Part shown: in pieces, positions 18,135 to 27,800 of the stretch | How positions within the stretch are numbered: position 1 is the stretch's first letter | How the letters are laid out: each line of letters begins with the position of its first letter | Origin: a virus | Virus record (IMG/VR): IMGVR_UViG_3300007609_000014 | Coordinates: 1-64,000 of that record | Length of the DNA: 64,000 nucleotides | Direction: 5' to 3' (one strand) | Notes under the pieces: model-generated | What the model saw: only the letters and a program-made list of their open reading frames with translations | What the model was told of the DNA's origin: nothing | Databases searched by the model: none | Translations under genes and position numbers: made by a program

Positions 18135-21100
18135 TAATTACCCCAAATAACGTTTCCGCTACTGTCCTTAATTACTAGTTGTCGATCTTGTGAATCATAA
18201 TAAGCAGATGATTTAACACTGGTAAATACTGGATTTTCAACGTTATTTAATGTACCTTTCAAAACAAATATTTTTCCGTTCATTGCTGCTTGGTTTTCTG
18301 CATTGTAAAATAATTCGCTCGGTGCATCTTGGGGAACTGTGAAAGTAATCACTCCGCTGTCTGTTCCATTGTTTGTAACCCCGTCATTGAATGCAGACCC
18401 AGTACCTGTCGTGTTCGAGGTATTTATATAGAACGAAGTACCAGTTGCATCTATATCGAAAGTGTACGTTTTACCCGGAAGTAGGTATAAATCAGGATTT
18501 GCGTCACTATCGGTGCCCTGTCCACTAAACAACCACGCTGATGTTCCGCTTGCTGTAACAGAGAATGATGTTTGACCTGTGCTGGGTTGCCATTTCGACG
18601 ATGTAGAATTATATACCAATGTATCGCCATTGCTAGGAGGTATAGACGATGTGTCTACATCCACTAGATCGTCTATTGAGGTATTTCCGATGGCCGTATC
18701 AAAATCTGATTGTAGAAAATTTTCTGCAGGGACAAACTTGCTTATGGCTGAATTCCATACTAATGTATTGCCATTTGAAGGAGCAGAACTGGTAATGTCA
18801 ATATCTGATAATGCATCGATACTAATGGACCCCAGTGCTGATTGCACCCTTCCGTTTGTAAAGAATAATTTAGATCCTTCTGTGATTTGGGTCGTAGTAA
18901 TACCAGTTAAATTACTTCCGTCCCCTACAAAAGTACCAGAAAATTCTGTGTTTGCAGTGATTGTGTTAGCAACGATAGAGTTTGCATCAAGTTCAGTAAA
19001 AGATCCGACCGAAGGATTCACACCGCCAATGTCAGTATCATTTATTGTACCACCAGATATAATTGCATTTGCAAAAGAACTGTTACCAGTACTGGTTATA
19101 TTACCTGTGACATTTCCTGTCACAGAGCCGGTAACTGAGCCAATTAAACTTCCTAAAAATGTTCCGGCTTCAAGTGTTCCAGAACCTACAGTCCAGCGAT
19201 CAGTAGCATCGTCCCATTTAAAATCAACCGGAGTGTCGTCACCTCTGTTTACTCGTATACCAGCAGTTTCTGACCCAGCTGCGCCAGTCTTATCACTGTT
19301 TAAAACAATAATATTATCAGCAAGCTCTATTGTTTCTGAATTTATAGTTGTTGTGGTTCCGTTTACTGTAAGATTACCTGATACAATTAGATCAGTAATA
19401 GATTGAGCAGGGGCTTGCAAGGTGCCGGTAACTGTCAAATTATCAAAAGTACTTGTGCCCGAAGTCGCTGTGACATTACCTGTTAGGTCTCCTGTAACAT
19501 TACCTGTAACATTGCCCTGTAAATTTCCTACTACTCCTGAATTTGCATTTATTGTGCCGCTTGCAGTTACACCTGTAAAATTACCAACAGCAGGAGATGC
19601 TAATCCTATATCTGTTCCATCAATATTTCCGCCATTAACATCTATGTCCGCGAATGTACTTGTACCTGATGATGTTATGTCTCCAGTTACGTCGCCACTA
19701 ACATTACCTGTTACATCTCCTGTGATCGGTCCGTCAAATCTTGTATCAGCAGTAATTATTGTTCCGGTTATTAATCCCGGCGAGCCTGCACCGATTACCA
19801 CACCGTCGATGGATCCTGCATTTATGTCAATATCAGCAAATGTACTTGTACTGTTACTGGTTACATCGCCTGTTAGGTTACCAAGCAGTATACCTGCCCT
19901 AAAAGTTGCGCCACTGCCAATATCCCATCTATCATTGTTTTCGTCCCATTCTAGTTTTGCATTACCGCCCGGTGCTTGGTCACGCTTTACGATGATTGCC
20001 GCATTTGAGGTAGGAGCACTGCCGCTGTATGCACTTAATAACACAATTTCGTTGGTGCTGATTTCCACTGCTGAGTTGAATGTTGTAGTTGCACCGCTGA
20101 CTGTTAAATCTCCCCCTACTGTGACATTGCCGCTTGCATCAATGTTTGTAAAGGCATAATTAGGAGCAGTAAGCAATCCATCAACTGTGACATTGTTGAA
20201 TGTAACATCAGACGTTGTTTCTATAGCCTGCGGTATACTTATAACACCGTTTGTGTATGTTACACTGTTTGCGCCGCTAAGATGAGCGTTTACCCTGGCA
20301 TCTGTGTAGTATAATCTTGTTGTTCCTTCGGCTAACGCATCTGTAGTATGATTGGCGATCGAACTTACTGTACCTGTAACGTTTCCTGTTAGATTGCCGT
20401 CAAATGTCTGTGCAGATATCTCACCAGAAGCAGTAACGCTTTGAAATATTCCTGTTGAGGGATTATTTTGACCGATTGCTGTACCATCAATACTGCCGCC
20501 GTCGATGTCAACACTGTTGAAAGAACTTGTTCCGCCTGTTGCAGTAACATTACCTGTAACATTGCCGATTATGTTACCCTCGAACCCACTGTTAGACACA
20601 AATGCTCCACCTATAGCTTCCCATTTGTCAGTGGTTTCGTTCCAGAGTAGCTGCACATCAACAGCTGATCCGCCACCTCGATTTATGTTTATACCAGCAT
20701 TGGCACTAGGAGTGCTTCCTACATAGCCGTTACTGAGTGTGATAATGCTGTCTTCAAGTTCGATGGTTTCTGTATTCAGTGTTGTAGTGTTACCGTTAAC
20801 AGTCAAATCTCCTGTTACAGTAAGGTTTGGTACATCAATAGCTCCAACTACTGTTAAATCACCATCTACGTTAACATCATTAAAAGTAACATTGTCGGTT
20901 GTAGCAACCGGTTGTCCAATGCTGATAGTCCCGTTAGTATATGTTACGCCTGTACCACCACTTAGATGTGCATCAACTCTGGTTGTTGTAAAATACTGTG
21001 TGCCTGATGTTGCCGTTGCAGCAGGATCTTCTGCTAAATCCGCGGTGGTATGATTGCTTATGCTTGATACCGTTCCTGTAAGGTCGCCAACAAGAGATCC

Positions 21101-24100
21101 TGTTGCTGTTATAATATCAGCTGTTACTTCACCGGTTGCAGTAGTAATGTTGCCGCTAGCAGTTACGGTTGTAAAGTTTCCGGAGCTAGGAGAAGTATTA
21201 CCAATTTGTGTAGAGTTAATTGTGCCGCCTGTTATAGTTACGCTGGAGCTGGTTACAGGACCATCAAAAGATCCGGTTATTCCAGCATTAGCATCTATTT
21301 CTGTAAAGTTGCCCGCGGCTCTAGTTGATGCTCCTATCACAGTGTTGTCTATGGTACCGCCATTAATATCTACCGTGTTAAACGAAGAGTTTGTGCCTGT
21401 GCTTACGATGTCGCCAATAAACTTTTCTGCTTCAAAATCCTGAGCATCTACACTCCATCTAGTGTTTGTTCCGTCCCAAAACAGTTGCACATTAGGACTG
21501 TCTCCGCGTTCTACTTCAATGCCTGCATTAGCAGTGTCTACTCCGGTTGCACCTTTGTTTACAGTTACAAACGGTTCGTCAAACGTTACTGTGCCCGATG
21601 CGTTAAAATCACCTATTTGGAAAACTTGTAAGTTGGTAGTGCCAGTCACAACCAGATCGTCAAACGTGGCTGTGGTTCCGTTTTCTCCTTGGATGTCACC
21701 GCTAAATGTAACACCAGCATTAAATTGAGCAATGTTAAACGTAGATGTTCCTGTGGAAGTAACGTTGCCTGTTAAATTACCGGAAACATTTCCATCCAAA
21801 TCTCCCACAAACTGTGTATCTGCTGTGATTGTGGTGCCGGTTATAAGAGCAGGCGTTGTTCCGCCAATTGGCGTGCTGTCAATAGAGCCACCTGTGATAG
21901 TGGCATTACTTGATGTAAGATTACTTACAGTAACAGTTCCAATTGTTCCACCGTTAATTGCGTCACCTGATATTTGATCGTTTGCTAAAGTAAGTGTAGC
22001 CGCACTTACATCTATATTTTGTCCTGCTCCTACCGTCACATTACCTTCGAAATCGCCATATGCAGTACCGAATTGCAGATCTGCTGTTTCAGTACTCCAT
22101 CTGCCTGCACCCTCGTTCCAAAGGAAACTTCTTACACCGTCGCCTCCTCGCCAGACTTCAATTCCGCCGGTTGCTCCTGCTGTAGCATTACTGTTTACTC
22201 GAATTATGTTATCGGCAAGATCAATCTGCTCTGTGCTCACAGTAGTTACAGAACCCTGTACTTCTAAGTCACCTGCGACTGTTAAATTGTTGCCCACAGT
22301 CAGGTTACCGCTCGTAGTAACTGTAGTGAACGAACCAGTTGATGCTATGCCAGTACCAATTGCACCGTCTAGGTTGCCGAAAATAGTTCCGCCTACACTT
22401 AATGATTCAGATCCAGTTGTCCATCTGTTTTCTGACTCGTCCCAGTAAAAGCTAACATCATTGTCACTGCCTCGGTTAACAGTAAATCCTACATCTTCGG
22501 TGGCGGCGGTAGCATTGTCTACATCCGAATTAAGTATTATAAATGGGTCTGCAATATTAACATCGCCTGCTACTGTAAGGTTTGCACCAATTGTCAAACT
22601 TCCTGAAATGCTCAAGTCAGTGAAGTCCAAGTTACCTTGAACTACAAGATCATTCAGCGTTGTTGTGCCAGATGTTGCTGACATATCACCAGTAACATTT
22701 AAAGTTGAAAATTGCGATGTGCCAGAAACTGCTGTTACGTTGCCTGCCAAGTTACCTGTAACACCTGCTAATGCAGAAATATTACCGGTGGCAGAAATTG
22801 TAGTAAAGTTACCTGCAGCAGGTGTACTATTACCTATTCTAGTGCCGTCAATATCGCCGCCGCCAATTGAAACTGTATCAATAGTGCCTGTGCCTGTTAC
22901 ATTTAAATTATTGAGATTTGATGTTCCTAGAGTGGTGCTTATATTTCCTTCAACATCTCCTGTTACCGCACCTACTAAATCTGCGGTTATTGTTCCTGCA
23001 TTAAAATCTCCATTAAAATCCCTACTAACTATTGTGTCTTGGTTATTAGATGCAGTTGCATTTGATGTGATAATGTAGGCAGTGCCGTCGTCTGCACTGG
23101 GTGCATTAATTGATAATCCTACGCCTGACACAGCAACAGTGCTCGCGTATTGCCCCACAGTTTGAGTACCTAGTGTAACTGTGTTGTTTTCAATAGTTGT
23201 TGCGACTGTGGCTGTGTCGCCGCCATCTTGGAATGTGGCTGTGCCAGTTACTGGTCCAGTAAGATCGACTGTTACAGCAGAACTTAGCCCATCGGCTGTG
23301 TCTGCATTTCCAGTAACATTGCCCGTTACGTTTCCTGCTAAGTTTCCTGTGAAGCCGCCGGTGGCTTGAATTGTGGTGCCCACAATAGGTTGAGCGCCAC
23401 CTGTCAGGTTGCCTATAGGCGTGTTTAATATGGTGCCACCGGTAATACCAACAGTGTCTGAGTTAAAAGCAACACCGGTTGCAACTGTAACAGCATTGTT
23501 GAATGTTGTAGTGCCTGTAACTGCCAGTGTTCCGCCCACTGTTAAACTTGCCAAGGTATCATTGCCTGCTGTGGAGTTGATATTTCCTATAAAAGTATTT
23601 GCAGTAATCGAACTGGCTGCAAAATCTCCACTTGAGTCTCTGAATACAAGCGTGCTTTGGGTATTTGCTGGAGTTGCATTTGATGTTATTGTGTATGCAG
23701 TCCCGTCAGATGCATTAGGCGAAGTTGCTGACAGTCCATTACCCGTTACTTCCACAGTGCTGGCAAATTGCCCCACAGTGTCTGTGCCAAGTGCAACTGA
23801 GTTAGCCTGAATGACGGCAGCTATGTTTACATCTGCGGCGCCGTCGAAACTCACACTGCCCACAACATCTCCGCTCAGTTCAATAGTTCTTGTGGTTTCT
23901 AAACGTGTAGCCGTGTCTGCATTTCCGGTTACGTCACCTGTAATATCACCTGTGATGTTACCTGAGACATTTCCTATAAAATTTGCGGCTACTACATCGT
24001 TGCTTCCAAATGTCCAGTAATCATTTGCTTCGTCCCACACGAATGTTACGTCTGTTTCTGAGCCTCTGTTAATTGAAATACCTGCATTGGTTGACGGTGC

Positions 24101-24865
24101 TGTTCCGCCGTCTAAGTCAGAATTTAATTCAATTACAGAATCTGCCAGTGCTATGGTTTCTGTGTTAATTGTTGTGGTAGTTCCGTTGACAGTGAGATCC
24201 CCTCCAACCGTTAAATTACCGCCGAAATTTCCTGTTGTAGTAACTGTAAGAGCGTTCGGAGCAAATGACCCGTTAACTACCAAATCATTTACTGTTGCGT
24301 TTCTCGAAGAATCTATAACAGTTGTTGCTCCAAAAAGCAAAGAGCCGGAGCTTAGTGTTAAGTTTCCATTCAGATCTAAATTGTTTAAAGTGCTTGTTCC
24401 TACAGTACCTGTACTAGGGCCTGTTATATTGCCAGTAAATCCAAGAGATGCTGTGATCGTTGTGCCGTCGATTGTGGTTGCGCCGATTGACTGTCTATTA
24501 CCTGCATCAACACCTATTGCAGTGCCGTCAATATTACCACCGTTTATGTCAACCAAAGAGAACGTAGAAGTACCACCAGTGGCAGTTAAGTTTGTGCCAA
24601 TTACTGCTGCACCTGTTGTTGAAATTGATCCAAAGCCGCCGGCGCCTGTTGCAGAGATAGCAGTAGCAGTAATATCGCCTTCTAAGTCACCAATAAATTT
24701 AGTACTGGCTGTAATCGTTGTGCCGTCGATTGTGGTTGCACCGATGGTGCTTCGCTGGGCTACGTTGTTACCTATTGAAGTACCATTAATTGTGCCTCCA
24801 ACAATGGTAACATCGCCACTAAAGGTACTGGTTAATGCTACGGTGAGATCTTGTAAACTCGCCAT
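18134..24865 (-). CDS. Large modular fibre protein, 2243 aa, with C-terminal cupredoxin-like domain
   Basis: The protein is made of recurring units: STF.NVDINGGTIDGTAIG, GNVTGNVTG strings, and a module of about 60 residues ending in a W-[DN]-E-x2-[DN]-x-W-x-x-G motif, of which seven copies occur (for example NAGISINRGSETDVTFVWDE). These units are common in tail fibres of marine T4-like phages and look like beta-solenoid. Two HTT.LAEG...Y[FY]T..RV.AHLSG linkers lie in the middle. Residues about 2100-2205 form a cupredoxin-like domain without copper ligands. Its ATG directly follows the TAA of the 6200-aa gene, and the Shine-Dalgarno AAGGAG lies inside the end of that gene, so translation is probably coupled. 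A 125-bp segment is nearly identical to one in the neighbour. Probable host-recognition fibre. Confidence 0.8.
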   Translation of the reverse strand: MASLQDLTVALTSTFSGDVTIVGGTINGTSIGNNVAQRSTIGATTIDGTTITASTKFIGDLEGDITATAISATGAGGFGSISTTGAAVIGTNLTATGGTSTFSLVDINGGNIDGTAIGVDAGNRQSIGATTIDGTTITASLGFTGNITGPSTGTVGTSTLNNLDLNGNLTLSSGSLLFGATTVIDSSRNATVNDLVVNGSFAPNALTVTTTGNFGGNLTVGGDLTVNGTTTTINTETIALADSVIELNSDLDGGTAPSTNAGISINRGSETDVTFVWDEANDYWTFGSNDVVAANFIGNVSGNITGDITGDVTGNADTATRLETTRTIELSGDVVGSVSFDGAADVNIAAVIQANSVALGTDTVGQFASTVEVTGNGLSATSPNASDGTAYTITSNATPANTQSTLVFRDSSGDFAASSITANTFIGNINSTAGNDTLASLTVGGTLAVTGTTTFNNAVTVATGVAFNSDTVGITGGTILNTPIGNLTGGAQPIVGTTIQATGGFTGNLAGNVTGNVTGNADTADGLSSAVTVDLTGPVTGTATFQDGGDTATVATTIENNTVTLGTQTVGQYASTVAVSGVGLSINAPSADDGTAYIITSNATASNNQDTIVSRDFNGDFNAGTITADLVGAVTGDVEGNISTTLGTSNLNNLNVTGTGTIDTVSIGGGDIDGTRIGNSTPAAGNFTTISATGNISALAGVTGNLAGNVTAVSGTSQFSTLNVTGDMSATSGTTTLNDLVVQGNLDFTDLSISGSLTIGANLTVAGDVNIADPFIILNSDVDNATAATEDVGFTVNRGSDNDVSFYWDESENRWTTGSESLSVGGTIFGNLDGAIGTGIASTGSFTTVTTSGNLTVGNNLTVAGDLEVQGSVTTVSTEQIDLADNIIRVNSNATAGATGGIEVWRGGDGVRSFLWNEGAGRWSTETADLQFGTAYGDFEGNVTVGAGQNIDVSAATLTLANDQISGDAINGGTIGTVTVSNLTSSNATITGGSIDSTPIGGTTPALITGTTITADTQFVGDLDGNVSGNLTGNVTSTGTSTFNIAQFNAGVTFSGDIQGENGTTATFDDLVVTGTTNLQVFQIGDFNASGTVTFDEPFVTVNKGATGVDTANAGIEVERGDSPNVQLFWDGTNTRWSVDAQDFEAEKFIGDIVSTGTNSSFNTVDINGGTIDNTVIGASTRAAGNFTEIDANAGITGSFDGPVTSSSVTITGGTINSTQIGNTSPSSGNFTTVTASGNITTATGEVTADIITATGSLVGDLTGTVSSISNHTTADLAEDPAATATSGTQYFTTTRVDAHLSGGTGVTYTNGTISIGQPVATTDNVTFNDVNVDGDLTVVGAIDVPNLTVTGDLTVNGNTTTLNTETIELEDSIITLSNGYVGSTPSANAGININRGGGSAVDVQLLWNETTDKWEAIGGAFVSNSGFEGNIIGNVTGNVTATGGTSSFNSVDIDGGSIDGTAIGQNNPSTGIFQSVTASGEISAQTFDGNLTGNVTGTVSSIANHTTDALAEGTTRLYYTDARVNAHLSGANSVTYTNGVISIPQAIETTSDVTFNNVTVDGLLTAPNYAFTNIDASGNVTVGGDLTVSGATTTFNSAVEISTNEIVLLSAYSGSAPTSNAAIIVKRDQAPGGNAKLEWDENNDRWDIGSGATFRAGILLGNLTGDVTSNSTSTFADIDINAGSIDGVVIGAGSPGLITGTIITADTRFDGPITGDVTGNVSGDVTGDITSSGTSTFADIDVNGGNIDGTDIGLASPAVGNFTGVTASGTINANSGVVGNLQGNVTGNVTGDLTGNVTATSGTSTFDNLTVTGTLQAPAQSITDLIVSGNLTVNGTTTTINSETIELADNIIVLNSDKTGAAGSETAGIRVNRGDDTPVDFKWDDATDRWTVGSGTLEAGTFLGSLIGSVTGSVTGNVTGNITSTGNSSFANAIISGGTINDTDIGGVNPSVGSFTELDANSIVANTITANTEFSGTFVGDGSNLTGITTTQITEGSKLFFTNGRVQSALGSISIDALSDIDITSSAPSNGNTLVWNSAISKFVPAENFLQSDFDTAIGNTSIDDLVDVDTSSIPPSNGDTLVYNSTSSKWQPSTGQTSFSVTASGTSAWLFSGQGTDSDANPDLYLLPGKTYTFDIDATGTSFYINTSNTTGTGSAFNDGVTNNGTDSGVITFTVPQDAPSELFYNAENQAAMNGKIFVLKGTLNNVENPVFTSVKSSAYYDSQDRQLVIKDSSGNVIWGN
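18250..18565 (-). other. Degenerate cupredoxin-like domain (C-terminus of the 2243-aa protein)
   Basis: Residues about 2100-2205 contain LYLLPGKTYTFDI, then NDGVTNNGTDSGVITFTVPQ, DAPSELFYNAENQ and AAMNGKIFVLKG. This is the layout of a cupredoxin fold often found in marine phage and bacterial proteins. The usual His-Pro before the first strand reads Thr-Ser, and the usual Cys..His of the ligand loop reads Ala..Gln, so copper binding is not expected. Confidence 0.55.
23157..23281. repeat. 125-bp near-identical repeat, copy A (in the 2243-aa gene)
   Basis: Matches 25698-25822 in the same orientation with only two mismatches that I can find (positions 23171 and 23266). It encodes the LTGPVTGTATFQDGGDT...TVGQYA segment. 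The flanking sequence is much less alike. Confidence 0.9.
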
Positions 24866-27800
24866 TTATTTTTTCTCCTTCAACTCTTTGATTTCTGACT
24901 TCAATTCTTTTATTGACTCTACTAGATAAGCAATTATTTTTGTATAATGCAACCCGTCTGCTTCGCCGTCTTTGTATTCAACTACATTTGGTAAAATCTT
25001 TTCTACTTCTTCTGCAATTAAACCTGCTTCGTCGTTTGAAGAGCCATCTTTTCTATCATAAGTTACACCTTGTAACTGTGTGACTTTGTCCAATGCTCCT
25101 TCAATTGGTTGTACATTTTCCTTATATCTAAGGCTTGATGTTTCTGTTAATACTGTAAATGTGCCTGCTGCAGGAGTGTTTGCGCCAACCTCGCCGTCAA
25201 TTTCCTGGGCGGTAATTGTGTTTGCGCTAGAATCTACTATTACTCCGCCAGACCCGTTTAATACATCGCCTGTTAAGTTTCCTGTAAATCCTGTGTTTGC
25301 AATAACGGTTGTACCTGTAATAGCTCTGGCACCACCTGTACCTGTACCAATTTCAGTGTGGTTAATACTTCCTTGCACAGATGCATTACCAGCTGTGATT
25401 GTGTCAATTGTAGCAGTAGATGCTGTGAGATCGTCAAATTCTGATGTGCCGCCTGCACTTCCATCAATTTGTCCTGTAACATCGCCTGTAACATTACCAG
25501 TAACATTACCCGTTAAACTAGCAGTAATAACACCTGCACTAAAGTTACCACTTGAATCTCTTGACACAATGGCATTAGCTGTGTTATTATTTGTTGCATT
25601 TGAAGTTATAACATAATCCGTAGCATCGTCAGCATTAGGAGCTGTAATGCTAAGACCGCCGCCTGCAGTTACTGAAACTGTGCGTGCATACTGCCCTACA
25701 GTTTGAGTACCCAGTGTAACTGTGTTGTTTTCAATAGTTGTTGCGACTGTGGCTGTGTCGCCGCCATCTTGGAATGTGGCTGTGCCAGTTACTGGTCCAG
25801 TAAGATTGACTGTTACAGCAGAGTTAAATCCATCTGCTGTGTCGGCACTACCTGTAACATTACCTGTGACATTACCAACAAGGTCGCCTTCAAATCCTGT
25901 GGTTGCAGTAAACGATCCTGCACGCATTTCCTCATTGCCTATAGTCCAAGCACCGCCTAACGTCTCAGTCCAGAAGAATTGTTTAATACCTAGGGAACCT
26001 CTAGTTACAGTAAGTCCCATATTTGCTGTAGGTGAGGCTCCCCCAGTAGCATTGGCGTTCAGTGTAATGAATGTGTCATTAAAGTTTACTGCTCCGCCTA
26101 CAGTTAAATTATTTAATACTGACAAGTTTCCTGGTGTAAAATCACCGCTTACTTGTAAGTCTCTAAAGGTAGCAACTGAGCCTGCTGAATCGTTATCTAA
26201 GTTACCTGTAATTGTTATATTATTAAATGAACTGGTATTTTCTGAAACAATATCACCTTCAAATTGGCCGGTTGCTTCAATGGTTGAACCAGTAATTTGA
26301 GCTGGACCCGTGTTACCTATTACAGTGTTGTTAATTGTGCCACCTGTGACAGTAATATCATTCTGGAAATTGCTGGTTCCAACGACAGATAAATTACCCG
26401 TAACACTTAAACCTTCACTTACTGAGACATTTGCAAGGAAGTCATTGCCGCTTGTAGAATTAATATTACCTTTAAATTGACTTGTTGCCTCAATAATTGT
26501 ACCCGTTATAAGGTTAGCACCATTTGTGCCTTGTCCAATTGGTGTTGAATTAATAGTACCACCTGTAATGGTTGCATTGCCGCTGGTTACCGAACCTGTA
26601 AGAGATCCTGTTATTCCGCCGGTGGCATTTACTGTGTTTGCAACCACCGAAACAGGGTTAGCCGAGTTACCTAACGCAGTACCTAATATTGTACCACCTG
26701 ATATGTTTACTTCGCCGCTGACGGTTAAATCAGTACCTATGTTTACACTTCCAATTACACCGACACCGCCTGATACTCTAAGTGCCCCTTCATTTGATGC
26801 TGCACTCGGTGTGGTGCTACTTACAACTAAATCGCCTGATGTATTCAGTGAAGTTAGTGTTGTTGCTCCGCTAGCTGTAAGAGTACCTCCTACAAAAGTT
26901 GCACCAGTTGATCGATTAACAGTGAAGTTGCCTTGTCCTATGTTTAATTGTGTTCCCGTAAACACTAGATCTGCATCGCTGATAATTGAGCCGCTTGCGC
27001 CTGCAAAAGGAATATGGGTAACGGTAATGTCGCTGATTGTTGCACTTGCTAAAGTAGCTTCGCCATCAATGTCGATTGTTCCTGAGATTGTTGTATTACC
27101 TGTGCTACCTGCAACCTGGAAAACATTCTGTGCCGGAGTAGACGCATCTTGGATAGTAAACGATCCTGCATTATCTAATGTCAAACCGTCGCTTACCGTT
27201 ACTGCACCTAGTATTTCGGTATCGCCTGTAACAGCGTTAACTACCATTCTGTCGTTACCTACCACAAAGTCAGAGCCGTCAAATGTTAGGTTTGTATCGG
27301 TTTCTAAGCTGCCCGCTGTGCCTGCTAATACTAGTCCGTTTGCAGATAAGTCGCTTACAGTCGCACTGGCAAGGGTAGATTCCCCTGTAACGGATAGTGT
27401 ACCTGTTGTGGAAACATTACCTGTAATATCCGCTACAACAAATGCTCCATCTACATTCATTCCACCGTCTAAGCTAGCTACGCCAGCGACATCTAATGTT
27501 CCTGCAATCACTGTGTTGCCGGTTGCATCTGCTACTGTAAATCTATCTGTGTCTACAGCGATGCCGCCGTTTGCATTTATAAGATTAGTAAATGTAGTGA
27601 CACCGGTTACGTCTAATGTACTACCTAAGTTCAATGATCCGAGTGTAGCTGCACCAGTGACATTAAGTGTTCCTTCAATTTCGGTATTACCAGTCGCCGA
27701 TGCAACAGTAAATTTGTTAGTTGCAATATCAAAGTCGCCGTCAATGCCAACTGCACCAGTAACATCTAAGTCGCCCGCAATTGCCGTGTCACCTGTGGAT

